Source: Pseudomonadota bacterium
Lineage (GTDB): Bacteria > Pseudomonadota > Alphaproteobacteria > Rhizobiales > Beijerinckiaceae
DNA length: 11,357 bases
Direction of reading: 5' to 3'
NCBI GenBank assembly: GCA_023386115.1
Contig: JAEWKL010000082.1
Span: forward strand, 1-11,357
How positions within the stretch are numbered: the first letter of the stretch is position 1; the number at the start of each line of letters is the position of its first letter. The position numbers and the translations under genes were made by a program. Of this stretch, positions 1 to 7,719 are shown in pieces. Under the pieces are notes generated by a model. The model had not been told where the DNA came from. It did no database searches and worked only from the letters and a program-made list of their open reading frames with translations.

Positions 1-568
1 GCCAGGCGCCGTCCGGCCCGCGGGCGAGGTCGGCGGCATAGAAATGCAGGTGGCGCCCGCCCGGAGGCGTGACGCCGACGAGGGGCCTCAGGAATTCCGG
101 ATCGCCCGCCGCCGCCGCCGCCGGCAGCAGGCCGGACCGGGCGAGCGCCCCGTCGCCGTAGAGGTCGGTCAGCACCGCCTCCAGCAACTCGGCGCGCTGC
201 GCCACCCCGGCGGCGATCGCCTGCCACTCCGCCCCCTCGACCAGGAGCGGCAGGGCGCCGATCGGCCAGTCGCGCTCGGTCGCCTCGCCATAGGCCCGAT
301 AGGCGATGCCGGTCTCATGGATGTGCCGCCCGGCCGCGGCGAGGCGGGCGGCGATCTCGGCATCGGTGAGCCCGGCAAGGTGGCACAGGAACCGATGCCA
401 GGCCGGGCGCATGGACCCGTCCGGAGCGAGAAGCTCGTCGGGCAGGCCCGGCAGGGCGGCGTAGGCGGCGGTCCAGCGCGCCAGCCGCTCCTCTGGTCCG
501 TCCTTGTGCGGCCCGTCCTCGCGCGGGGCCGGCGCCGGGATCTCCGCCTTCGCCAGCGCCTCGCTCAT
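1..568 (-). CDS. Circularly permuted ATP-grasp protein (DUF404/DUF407 type), N-terminal part, cut by window edge
   Basis: The reading frame begins at ATG 568-566 and stays open to the window edge, giving 189 residues of a longer protein. It shows conserved landmarks of the circularly permuted type 2 ATP-grasp family: DGSMRPAWHRFL near residues 50-61, RHIHETGIAYRAYG near 81-94, WPIGALPLLVEGAEW near 101-115, a QRAELLEAVLTDLYGDG stretch, FLRPLVGV, and YAADLARGPDGAW at the truncated end. ATP-grasp enzymes of this kind are predicted to form amide bonds from a carboxylate and an amine using ATP; the catalytic residues lie beyond the window. The start codon overlaps the stop of the upstream transglutaminase/DUF2126 gene (TCAT on the plus strand at 565-568, ATGA on the coding strand), so translation is probably coupled. 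Many family members are fused to an alpha-E domain, which cannot be judged here. The substrate is unknown. Confidence 0.88.
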   Translation of the reverse strand, partial: MSEALAKAEIPAPAPREDGPHKDGPEERLARWTAAYAALPGLPDELLAPDGSMRPAWHRFLCHLAGLTDAEIAARLAAAGRHIHETGIAYRAYGEATERDWPIGALPLLVEGAEWQAIAAGVAQRAELLEAVLTDLYGDGALARSGLLPAAAAAGDPEFLRPLVGVTPPGGRHLHFYAADLARGPDGAW

Positions 569-3500
569 CGCGGCCCGGGCGTGCGCAGGTCGAGGGTGAG
601 GGGGAATTCGCGCCGGGGCTCCTCCGGCGGCGCGCTCACCCGGCCCGGGGTGTGGCCGTTCTCCTGGAAGCGGGCGAGGCGGCGCCCTTCCGCCTCGTAG
701 GTGTTGATCGGGAAGGTCTCGTAGTTGCGACCGCCCGGATGAGCGACGTGGTAGACGCAGCCGCCGAGCGAGCGCCCGCTCCAGGTGTCGAGGACGTCGA
801 AGGTCAGCGGCGCGTGGACCGGAATGGTCGGGTGCAGGGCCGAGGCCGGCTGCCAGGCCTTGAAGCGCAGGCCCGCCACCGCCTCGCCGGAGCGGCCGGT
901 ATCGGAGAGCGGCAGGCGCCGTCCGTTGCAGGTGACGACGTGCCGGCTCGGCACGTAGCCCGACACCTTGACCTGCAGGCGCTCCACGGACGAATCGACG
1001 TACCGCACCATGCCGCCGACGGCGCCCTCCTCGCCGAGGACGTGCCAGGGCTCCAGCGCCTGGCGCAGCTCGAGCTTCACGCCGCCGCGCTCGACCTCGC
1101 CGTAGCGCGGGAAGCGGAACTCGGCCTGCGCCTCGTACCAGGCCGGATCGAAGGCGTAGCCGGCGCGGTTGAGGTCACCGAGCACGGCCTGGAAGTCTTC
1201 CCAGAGGTAGTGGGGCAGCATGAAGCGGTCGTGCAGGGCCGTGCCCCAGCGCACGAAACCGCCCTCCTGCGGCTCGCGCCACAGCCAGGCGACGAGGGCG
1301 CGCAGCAGCACCTGCTGGGCGAGGCTCATCCGCGCCTCGGGCGGCATCTCGAAGGAGCGGAATTCCAAGAGGCCGAGGCGCCCGGTCGGCCCGTCCGGCG
1401 AGTAGAGCTTGTCGATGCAGATCTCGGCCCGGTGGGTGTTGCCGGTGACGTCGGTCAGGATGTTGCGAAAGAGCCGGTCGACGAGCCAGAGCGGCACCTC
1501 CGGCCCGCCCGGCGGCGGCACCTGGGCGAGCGCGATCTCGAGTTCGTAGAGCCCGTCATGGCGCGCCTCGTCCATGCGCGGCGCCTGGCTGGTCGGGCCG
1601 ACATACAGGCCGGAGAACAGGTAGGACAGGGACGGGTGGCGCTGCCAGTAGAGCACCAGGCTCTTCAGCAGGTCGGGACGGCGCAGGAACGGCGAATCGG
1701 CCGGGGTGGAGCCGCCGAGCACGACGTGGTTGCCGCCGCCGGTGCCGGTATGGCGCCCGTCGATCATGAATTTCTGGGCGCCGAGGCGGGTCTGGCGGGC
1801 ATCCTGGTAGAGGCCGGCGGTGATCTCGACCGCCTCGCGCCAGGTCTTGGCCGGCTGGACGTTGACCTCGATCACGCCGGGATCGGGCGTGACCTTGATC
1901 ACCGACAGGCGCGGATCGTAGGGCGGCTCGTAGCCCTCGACATGGAGCGGCTGGCCGATCTCGGCGGCGGCCTCCTCCAGGACCGAGAGGAGGCCTAAGT
2001 ACTCGTCCACCCGCTCGACCGGCGGCATGAACACGCACAGCACCCCGTCCCGCGGCTCGACCGCGAGCGCCGTGCGGACCGCGACGCCGACCGGGACGGG
2101 CTTGCGCGGCGGCGCGGCGGCGGGCGCCAGCGGCCCGCGCTGCTCCAGAGGATCCCGCTTCTCCAGAGGATCCTGGGGCACGTAATACGGATAGGCGCCC
2201 GGCGGCACGTAGGGCAGCGAGGCCAGCGGCAGGCGGAAGCCGGCCGGCGAATCGCCGGGCACCAGGTGGATCGCGCCGCGCTTGAGCTGCCACAGCTCCG
2301 AGATCCAGTGCCGGTCGGCACCGAAAGCCACGTTGGCGAGCGGCAGCACGTAGCCGACCGCGTTCTCCAGCCCGCGGGTGAACACCCGGGCCATGCGCCG
2401 TTGCGATTCCTCGTCGCCGACCTTCGGGTCCAGCGGCGTGACGTTGACCGGCAGGTCCGCCACCTTGCGGTCCCAGTGCTCGGGATCCTCGAAGACCGGC
2501 TGGAGATAGGGCTCCAGCCCGAGGCGGCGGGCAAGCCCCCGGGCCAGCGCCTCCGCCTCCGCGATGCCGGCGTTCCGCGGCCCGGTCTCGGAGGCGATCA
2601 GGGCGGGATCGCGCCAGACCGGCTCGCCGTCCTTGCGCCAGTAGAGACCGAAGGCCCAGCGCGGCAGGCTCTCGCCCGGATACCACTTGCCCTGACCGTA
2701 ATGCAGGAAGCCGCCGGGTCCGAAGCGATCGCGCAGCCGCCGGATCAGCTGGTCGGCCAGCCCGCGCTTGATCGGACCGACCGCGGCGGCGTTCCATTCG
2801 GGCGACTCGAAGTCGTCGACCGACACGAAGGTCGGCTCGCCGCCCATGGTCAGGCGCACGTCCTGGTCGGCGAGGTCCCGGTCGATCCGGTCGCCGAGGC
2901 CATCGAGGGCGGCCCAGGCCTCGTCCGAGAACGGCTTCGTCACCCGGGGCGCCTCGGCGACGCGGGTGACGGTCATCGCGAAGTCGAACTCGACCTCGGC
3001 CGGTTCGGCGAGGCCGGCGATCGGGGCCGCCGAGCGGTAATGCGGCGTGGCCGCGAGCGGGATATGGCCCTCGCCGCAGAGGAGGCCCGAGGTCGCGTCG
3101 AGGCCGATCCAGCCGGCGCCCGGCACGTAGACCTCGGCCCAGGCGTGGAGATCGGTGAAGTCGGTGCTCGTGCCGGCCGGCCCGTCGACGGCGGTGGTGT
3201 CGGGCACGAGCTGGAGCAGGTAGCCGGAGACGAAGCGCGCGGCGAGGCCGAGGCGCCGCAGCACCTGCACCATCAGCCAGGCCGAGTCGCGGCACGAGCC
3301 GCTGCCCTTGGCCAGGGTCTCGGCGGGGGTCTGCACCCCCGGCTCCATCCGCACGACGTAATTGACCGCGTCGCGCACGAGCGCGTTCAGCGCCACCAGG
3401 AAGAGGACGGTGTTGGGCTCCTCCGGAAGCCGCGTCATCAGGGCGTCGATCTCCGGTCCGCCCGCCTCGACCGCCAGGTAGGGGCCGAGCTCGGCCTTCA

Positions 3501-3828
3501 GCTCGTCCGGATAGGCGAAGGGCCGGGTCTGGGCGTAATCCTCGACGAAGAAGTCGAACGGGTTGATCACCGCCATGTCGGCGACGAGATCGACCTCGAT
3601 GCGGAACTGCGTCGTCTTCTCGGGGAAGACCAGCCGGGCGAGCCAGTTGCCGTTGGGGTCCTGCTGCCAGTTCACGAAGTGGTTGGCCGGCGTGACCTTG
3701 AGGGCGTAGCTCTCGATCCGCGAGCGCGTATGCGGCGCCGGGCGCAAGCGCACCACCTGCGGGCCCAGCGCGATCGGCCGGTCGTAGGTGTAGGACGTGA
3801 CGTGGTGCAGGGCGGCCTTGATCGACAC
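565..3828 (-). CDS. Transglutaminase-like / DUF2126 putative amidoligase fusion protein
   Basis: This is a 1087-residue two-part protein. Residues 1-90 look like the bacterial transglutaminase N-terminal beta domain (HHVTSYTYDRP at the start). A transglutaminase/cysteine-protease core follows, with the expected triad: Cys179 in GSGSCRDSAW, His228 in DLHAWAEVYVPG and Asp244 in GLDATSG. From about residue 325 (LTMGGEPTFVSVDD) to the end it matches DUF2126, a family described as a putative amidoligase of glutamine-synthetase-like fold. Visible motifs include EVNVQPAKTWREAVE, a glycine-rich HTGTGGGNH segment and LLEFRSFEMPPEARMS. No signal peptide is seen, so it is probably cytoplasmic. The start is GTG at 3828-3826, with AGAAGG 12 bases upstream; this start gives the family's usual N-terminus. 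It is the first gene of an operon with the ATP-grasp gene. A proline-rich linker near residues 540-590 contains a six-residue tandem repeat. Family assignment is firm; the substrate is unknown. Confidence 0.95.
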   Translation of the reverse strand: MSIKAALHHVTSYTYDRPIALGPQVVRLRPAPHTRSRIESYALKVTPANHFVNWQQDPNGNWLARLVFPEKTTQFRIEVDLVADMAVINPFDFFVEDYAQTRPFAYPDELKAELGPYLAVEAGGPEIDALMTRLPEEPNTVLFLVALNALVRDAVNYVVRMEPGVQTPAETLAKGSGSCRDSAWLMVQVLRRLGLAARFVSGYLLQLVPDTTAVDGPAGTSTDFTDLHAWAEVYVPGAGWIGLDATSGLLCGEGHIPLAATPHYRSAAPIAGLAEPAEVEFDFAMTVTRVAEAPRVTKPFSDEAWAALDGLGDRIDRDLADQDVRLTMGGEPTFVSVDDFESPEWNAAAVGPIKRGLADQLIRRLRDRFGPGGFLHYGQGKWYPGESLPRWAFGLYWRKDGEPVWRDPALIASETGPRNAGIAEAEALARGLARRLGLEPYLQPVFEDPEHWDRKVADLPVNVTPLDPKVGDEESQRRMARVFTRGLENAVGYVLPLANVAFGADRHWISELWQLKRGAIHLVPGDSPAGFRLPLASLPYVPPGAYPYYVPQDPLEKRDPLEQRGPLAPAAAPPRKPVPVGVAVRTALAVEPRDGVLCVFMPPVERVDEYLGLLSVLEEAAAEIGQPLHVEGYEPPYDPRLSVIKVTPDPGVIEVNVQPAKTWREAVEITAGLYQDARQTRLGAQKFMIDGRHTGTGGGNHVVLGGSTPADSPFLRRPDLLKSLVLYWQRHPSLSYLFSGLYVGPTSQAPRMDEARHDGLYELEIALAQVPPPGGPEVPLWLVDRLFRNILTDVTGNTHRAEICIDKLYSPDGPTGRLGLLEFRSFEMPPEARMSLAQQVLLRALVAWLWREPQEGGFVRWGTALHDRFMLPHYLWEDFQAVLGDLNRAGYAFDPAWYEAQAEFRFPRYGEVERGGVKLELRQALEPWHVLGEEGAVGGMVRYVDSSVERLQVKVSGYVPSRHVVTCNGRRLPLSDTGRSGEAVAGLRFKAWQPASALHPTIPVHAPLTFDVLDTWSGRSLGGCVYHVAHPGGRNYETFPINTYEAEGRRLARFQENGHTPGRVSAPPEEPRREFPLTLDLRTPGPR
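2143..2173. repeat. Short in-frame tandem duplication in the linker of the DUF2126 protein
   Basis: The 13-base unit CTCCAGAGGATCC occurs at 2143-2155 and again at 2161-2173, a period of 18 bases. On the coding (minus) strand it yields two consecutive six-residue units, DPLEKR and DPLEQR, followed by a degenerate GPLAPA, around residues 550-570. The repeat sits in a proline- and alanine-rich stretch inside the DUF2126 half, probably a surface loop or linker, where length changes would be tolerated. Confidence 0.7.
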
Positions 3829-4160
3829 GGCGAGTCCGAACCTTCTGCTAGACGTGAGGGGTGAGCCCGCCGGCCTGTCCGTGCGCGTTCGGTGGATTCC
3901 AACTCTGGGCTTCCGACCTTGGCTTCTACACCGTGGCCGGGCCCGCGTCAGCCGCCGCGTGGCTCGACGAGGGGAGTCCTTGCACCGGTGTCGCGTGTCT
4001 CTGCGTCATCTCGAAGCCTGGTCGCGGGCGGCAGGGCGAAAAAATGAGGCAAGTCCCGTGCCGCCGGGAACGGAACCTCCGGTCGGGAAAGCTCCTTGGT
4101 GAGGTCAGGCCCCGCCGGGCTTCCGCCCGGGCGTTCCACGGGGCCTGACCGGACGCCGCG
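3829..4160. other. 332-base divergent intergenic region
   Basis: This region separates the minus-strand transglutaminase/DUF2126 gene from the plus-strand metallopeptidase gene, so it should hold two divergent promoters. I could not identify a convincing -35/-10 pair on either strand. The short open frames across it have no ribosome binding site and no recognisable product. Its main structured element is the nested hairpin at 4103-4150, next to the metallopeptidase start. A run of six adenines lies near 4040-4045, unusual in this GC-rich setting but without an assigned role. Confidence 0.6.
4103..4150 (+). promoter_or_regulatory. Nested hairpin in the probable 5' leader of the metallopeptidase gene
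   Basis: A perfect 12-base inverted repeat, GGTCAGGCCCCG (4103-4114) and CGGGGCCTGACC (4139-4150), encloses a second perfect stem, CCGGGC (4115-4120) and GCCCGG (4125-4130), with a TTCC loop. An eight-base unpaired stretch (4131-4138) lies on the 3' side. The structure ends 10 bases before the ATG at 4161. No T-run follows it, so it is unlikely to be an intrinsic terminator. Only a weak GGA (4151-4153) lies between the hairpin and the start codon. A role in translation control, mRNA stability or protein binding is inference. Confidence 0.6.
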
Positions 4161-5321
4161 ATGAAGATCTTCCAGTGCCAGGCCTGCGCGCAGCCGGCCC
4201 ATTTCGAAGCCGATGCCTGCGAGAGCTGCGAATGCCACCTCGGCTACGACCCCGACCTCGCCGACCTGACGGCGATGCTCCGGGCCGGCTCGCGCTGGCG
4301 CGGCCTGGCCGATCCGCGCCGCCGGTATCGCGCTTGCGCCAACCGCGAGTCGGGCGGCTGCAACTGGCTCGTGCCCGTCGGCTCGGGCGAGACCTACTGC
4401 CTCGCCTGCCGGCACAACCGGGTGGTGCCGGACCTGTCGATCCCCTGGAACCGGACCCGCTGGCGCGAGGTCGAGGCGGCCAAGCGCCGGCTGTTCTACG
4501 CCATGCTGCGGCTGCGCCTGCCCCTGGCCTCGCGGCGCGAGGACCCGGCCGGCCTCGCCTTCGACTTCCTGGTCGATCCGGCGGAATCCTACCTGATCGG
4601 CCCGCCGGTTCTGACCGGGCACGATAACGGCCTCATCACCCTGAACATCGCGGAGGCCGACGACGTCGAGCGCGAGCGGCGGCGCACGCAGTTCGGGGAG
4701 CATTACCGCACGCTTCTCGGGCATTTCCGCCACGAGATCGGGCATTATTTCTGGAACGTGCTGGTGCGGGCCGATCCCTGCCTGGACGCGTTCCGGCAGG
4801 TGTTCGGCGACGAGCGGGCCGATTACGGCGCGGCGCTCCAGCGCCACTACGCCCACGGCCCGGACGAGGGCTGGCAGGAGACCTTCGTGTCGGCCTACGC
4901 GACGTCCCACCCCTGGGAGGATTTCGCCGAGACCTGGGCCCACTACATGCACATCGTCGACACGCTGGAGACTGCCAGCCAGTTCGGCGTGCGGGTGCAG
5001 CCCAAGCTCCAGGCCGGGCCCGCGCTCCACGCACCGATCACGCTCGCGGCGAAGGTCGATTTCGACCCCTATCGCAGCCCCGATTTCGGCCGGCTGATCG
5101 AGGCCTGGCTGCCGCTGACCTTCGCGATGAACTCGCTCAACCGCAGCATGGGCCAGTCCGATCTCTATCCGTTCCGGATGACTCCGGCGACGATCGGCAA
5201 GCTGTCCTTCGTGCATGATCGCATCTACGCCCGCACCGATGCGCCGGAAGCCGAGGCCGGCACCCTGCGGGCGGTGATCGCGGGCTTGCGCCACCGGGTC
5301 GCGGCGCCGCGCTCGGCGTGA
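4161..5321 (+). CDS. Zinc-ribbon putative zinc metallopeptidase (DUF2248/COG4307 type)
   Basis: This 386-residue protein opens with a zinc ribbon, C6-x2-C9 and C20-x2-C23 (plus C25) followed by HLGYD. Further cysteines at 59, 67, 80 and 83 suggest a second metal site. The central region contains HEIGH (His191, Glu192, His195), a zincin-type catalytic motif. Downstream, PWEDFAETWAHYMH (residues 251-264) supplies the likely third zinc ligand, by analogy with gluzincins Glu257 or a neighbouring acidic residue. This combination and length match the putative zinc-binding metallopeptidase family whose N-terminus carries a zinc-ribbon domain. No signal peptide or membrane segment is visible, so it is probably cytoplasmic. 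The start is the first ATG before the ribbon; the ribosome binding site is weak and a hairpin lies just upstream. It is divergent from the amidoligase/ATP-grasp operon, so a shared pathway is plausible but unproven. Protease activity and substrate are inferred. Confidence 0.9.
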   Translation: MKIFQCQACAQPAHFEADACESCECHLGYDPDLADLTAMLRAGSRWRGLADPRRRYRACANRESGGCNWLVPVGSGETYCLACRHNRVVPDLSIPWNRTRWREVEAAKRRLFYAMLRLRLPLASRREDPAGLAFDFLVDPAESYLIGPPVLTGHDNGLITLNIAEADDVERERRRTQFGEHYRTLLGHFRHEIGHYFWNVLVRADPCLDAFRQVFGDERADYGAALQRHYAHGPDEGWQETFVSAYATSHPWEDFAETWAHYMHIVDTLETASQFGVRVQPKLQAGPALHAPITLAAKVDFDPYRSPDFGRLIEAWLPLTFAMNSLNRSMGQSDLYPFRMTPATIGKLSFVHDRIYARTDAPEAEAGTLRAVIAGLRHRVAAPRSA

Positions 5322-5985
5322 CGGTGTTCGAGGTTCGAGCCGACCTTCTTGATCCCCACGAGTCATTCCGGGGCCGCGCAGCGGAACCCGGAATCCAGAA
5401 CCGCAGGTGATGCCGACCGAAACGGAACGCAGCTTGCCCTTGTGCTGAACATCCTGCGCTTCCGGATCCCGGGCTCCGCTTCGTGGCCTCGGGATGACCT
5501 TGTGCGGGGGGATCGGACGTGAAGATCGACGTCCCGGGCTGACGGGACGCATCGCCCTCATGTCGTACGATCGCGGCACGCGCCCCCCGCGAGCCACATT
5601 CCCGCACGGCTCGCGCCTCACCCCGGGCACAAAGAACCGGCAGATCTCACCCTATGCCGACGACCGATCGCATCCCCTGTCGGATCTCTTCCACAAGCTT
5701 AGCTGTGGCGAGGTCGCAACACCGCGAAAGCATCCCAGCTTTGCCCCAGACCGCCCCCCGCGCCGCCGCGTTCCCGCCATAAACCGGCGGCACCTCAACG
5801 GCCACGTTAAGCGACTGTCCCCACAGTGATTTATCGCGGTGTTTCCGGGCCCCCGGGGATCGCGGGCGACGCTGGCGGATTGACCCGGGAACGGGATCGT
5901 TTCGCGGAGCCGTCCCAAGGCGGCGCAGGGAGCGGGACCGGGGAAAAACCGGCCTTTCAAGAAACTACGGGTACGGGACAGGGCC
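5322..5985. other. 664-base intergenic region upstream of ilvD
   Basis: The first part carries an inverted pair of dispersed palindromic repeats (5362-5498). The rest (about 5500-5985) is less structured. It includes the small imperfect dyads CCACA...TGTGG at 5691-5708 and ACTGT-CCCC-ACAGT at 5814-5827, and a relatively AT-richer patch around 5780-5840. The ilvD promoter and leader should be here, but I could not settle on a -35/-10 pair: TTGACC at 5880-5885 lacks a good partner 16-18 bases downstream. No leader peptide rich in branched-chain residues and no known riboswitch was recognised. Open frames in this stretch look spurious because they have no ribosome binding site and no family resemblance. 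Confidence 0.55.
5362..5498. repeat. Inverted pair of dispersed palindromic repeats (REPIN/BIME-like), copy 1
   Basis: Two ~35-base arms face each other. The left arm at 5362-5396 starts GTCATTCCGGGGCCGCGCAG and ends ACCCGGAATCC. The right arm at 5464-5498 reads, on the minus strand, from GTCATCCCGAGG to CCCGGGATCC. The arms differ at a few positions, and a 67-base spacer separates them. Weaker inverted similarity continues into the spacer (AACCGCAGG near 5400-5407 against AAGCGCAGG read from the right side). Each arm is itself a hairpin, since its ends are complementary. The element lies wholly between genes. The same arm recurs at 10172-10208, 10271-10310 and 10375-10410. Confidence 0.85.
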
Positions 5986-7719
5986 ATGGACGCGCGTCAC
6001 ACCACCGACAAATCGAAGCTGCCCAGCCGCTACGTGACCGAGGGTCCGGACCGTGCGCCGCACCGGTCGTACCTGTACGCCATGGGTCTCACGCGCGAGC
6101 AGATCCATCAGCCGCTGATCGGCGTGGCCTCGTGCTGGAACGAGGCCGCCCCCTGCAACATCTCGCTGATGCGCCAGGCGCAAGCCGTGAAGAAGGGTGT
6201 GGCCGCCGCCGGCGGCACCCCGCGCGAGTTCTGCACCATCACGGTCACCGACGGCATCGCGATGGGGCACCGCGGCATGCGCGCCTCGCTGCCGTCCCGC
6301 GAGGTCATCGCCGATTCGGTGGAACTCACCATGCGCGGCCACGCCTACGACGCGCTCGTGGGGCTTGCCGGCTGCGACAAGTCCCTGCCCGGCATGATGA
6401 TGGCGATGGTGCGCCTCAACGTGCCCTCCGTCTTCATCTATGGCGGCTCGATCCTGCCCGGCACCTTCCGGGGCCAGCCGGTCACCATCCAGGACCTGTT
6501 CGAGGCGGTGGGCAAGCACTCGGTCGGCGCGATGAGCGACGACGACCTCGAGGAGCTGGAGCAGGTCGCCTGCCCGTCGGCCGGTGCCTGCGGCGCACAA
6601 TTCACCGCCAACACCATGGCGACCGTCTCCGAGGCGATCGGCCTCGCCCTCCCCTACTCGGCCGGCGCCCCCGCCCCTTACGAGATCCGCGACCGGTTCT
6701 GCGCCACCGCCGGCGAGATGGTGATGGAGCTCCTCGCCAAGAACATCCGCCCGCGCGACATCGTCACCCGCAAGGCGCTCGAGAACGCCGCGACCGTGGT
6801 GGCGGCGTCCGGCGGCTCGACCAACGCGGCGCTCCACCTGCCGGCGATCGCACATGAATGCGGCATCTCGTTCGACCTGTTCGACGTCGCCGAGATCTTC
6901 AAGCGCACGCCCTACATCGCCGATCTGAAGCCCGGCGGGCGCTACGTCGCCAAGGACCTGTTCGAGGTCGGCGGCATCCCGCTCCTGATGAAGACGCTCC
7001 TCGACGGCGGCTTCCTGCACGGCGATTGCCTGACGGTCACCGGCCGCACCATCGCCGAGAACCTCGCCAAGGTGTCGTGGAACACCCATCAGGACGTGGT
7101 GCGGCCCTCACACCAGCCGATCACCCCGACCGGCGGCGTCGTCGGCCTCAAGGGCAACCTCGCGCCCGAGGGCGCGATCGTGAAGGTCGCCGGCATGCCG
7201 CCGGAGAAGCAGACCTTCGCGGGTCCCGCCCGCGTCTTCGACAACGAGGAAGCCTGCTTCGATGCGGTGAAGAACCGGACCTACAAGGAGGGCGAGGTTC
7301 TGGTGATCCGCTACGAGGGCCCGCGCGGCGGCCCCGGCATGCGCGAGATGCTGGCGACCACCGCCGCCCTCTACGGCCAGGGCATGGGCGACAAGGTGGC
7401 GCTCATCACCGACGGGCGCTTCTCGGGCGCCACCCGCGGCTTCTGCATCGGCCATGTCGGGCCGGAGGCGGCGGTGGGCGGGCCGATCGGCCTCCTCAAG
7501 GACGGCGATATCATCCGCATCGATGCGGTCCAGGGCACGCTCTCGGTCGATGTGTCGGACGAGGAGCTGGCCCAGCGGCGCGCGGCCTGGCAGCCGCGGG
7601 CCAACGATTCGACCTCGGGCTACCTGTGGAAGTACGCGCAGACCGTCGGCCCGGCGGTGACGGGCGCGGTGACGCATCCGGGCGGGGCCCAGGAGACGCT
7701 CTCCTATGCGGATATCTGA
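5986..7719 (+). CDS. ilvD: Dihydroxy-acid dehydratase
   Basis: IlvD dehydrates 2,3-dihydroxyisovalerate and 2,3-dihydroxy-3-methylvalerate to the matching 2-keto acids. This is the third common step of valine and isoleucine synthesis, and it also feeds leucine and pantothenate. The 577-residue product has the usual length and is cytoplasmic. Iron-sulfur ligands are visible at Cys57 (APCN), Cys130 (GCDKSLPG) and Cys202 (AGACGAQF), the pattern of [2Fe-2S] members of the IlvD/Edd family. Asp89 in TVTDG and Lys132 after GCD fit the magnesium site with its carbamylated lysine. Glu444 in YEGPRGGPGM and Ser480 in DGRFSGATRGF fit the remaining metal ligand and the general base. The ATG at 5986 is preceded by a GGGACAGGG stretch acting as a modest ribosome binding site. 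The 3' end overlaps the downstream exoR-like gene by 14 bases. Assignment is firm. Confidence 0.97.
   Translation: MDARHTTDKSKLPSRYVTEGPDRAPHRSYLYAMGLTREQIHQPLIGVASCWNEAAPCNISLMRQAQAVKKGVAAAGGTPREFCTITVTDGIAMGHRGMRASLPSREVIADSVELTMRGHAYDALVGLAGCDKSLPGMMMAMVRLNVPSVFIYGGSILPGTFRGQPVTIQDLFEAVGKHSVGAMSDDDLEELEQVACPSAGACGAQFTANTMATVSEAIGLALPYSAGAPAPYEIRDRFCATAGEMVMELLAKNIRPRDIVTRKALENAATVVAASGGSTNAALHLPAIAHECGISFDLFDVAEIFKRTPYIADLKPGGRYVAKDLFEVGGIPLLMKTLLDGGFLHGDCLTVTGRTIAENLAKVSWNTHQDVVRPSHQPITPTGGVVGLKGNLAPEGAIVKVAGMPPEKQTFAGPARVFDNEEACFDAVKNRTYKEGEVLVIRYEGPRGGPGMREMLATTAALYGQGMGDKVALITDGRFSGATRGFCIGHVGPEAAVGGPIGLLKDGDIIRIDAVQGTLSVDVSDEELAQRRAAWQPRANDSTSGYLWKYAQTVGPAVTGAVTHPGGAQETLSYADI

Noticed and set aside
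652..1998. Long open frame (448 codons) on the plus strand opposite the DUF2126 gene
   Set aside because: It is antisense to a well-supported gene, its protein has no recognisable motif, and long antisense frames are expected from third-position GC bias.
1556..3295. 579-codon minus-strand open frame within the transglutaminase/DUF2126 gene in another frame
   Set aside because: The translation is Arg/Pro/Ala-rich low-complexity sequence typical of an out-of-frame reading of a GC-rich gene.
2266..3864. 532-codon open frame on the plus strand opposite the transglutaminase domain
   Set aside because: The composition is dominated by Arg, Gly, Ala and Val with no family resemblance; it mirrors the codon bias of the minus-strand gene carrying the catalytic triad.
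3948..5630. 560-codon minus-strand open frame opposite the metallopeptidase gene and running through the palindromic repeat
   Set aside because: It reads through a non-coding repeat and opposite a gene with clear zinc motifs; no start context or homology supports it.
5880..5908. TTGACC considered as the -35 box of the ilvD promoter
   Set aside because: The sequence 16-18 bases downstream is GC-rich and shows no -10-like hexamer.
5494..5987. Short open frames on both strands in the ilvD upstream region (5494-5829 plus, 5652-5987 minus)
   Set aside because: They have no ribosome binding site, no motif and poor codon pattern, so the region was treated as non-coding.
5965..7089. 374-codon minus-strand open frame opposite ilvD
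   Set aside because: It is antisense to a firmly assigned enzyme, and the product looks like a reverse-complement artefact.
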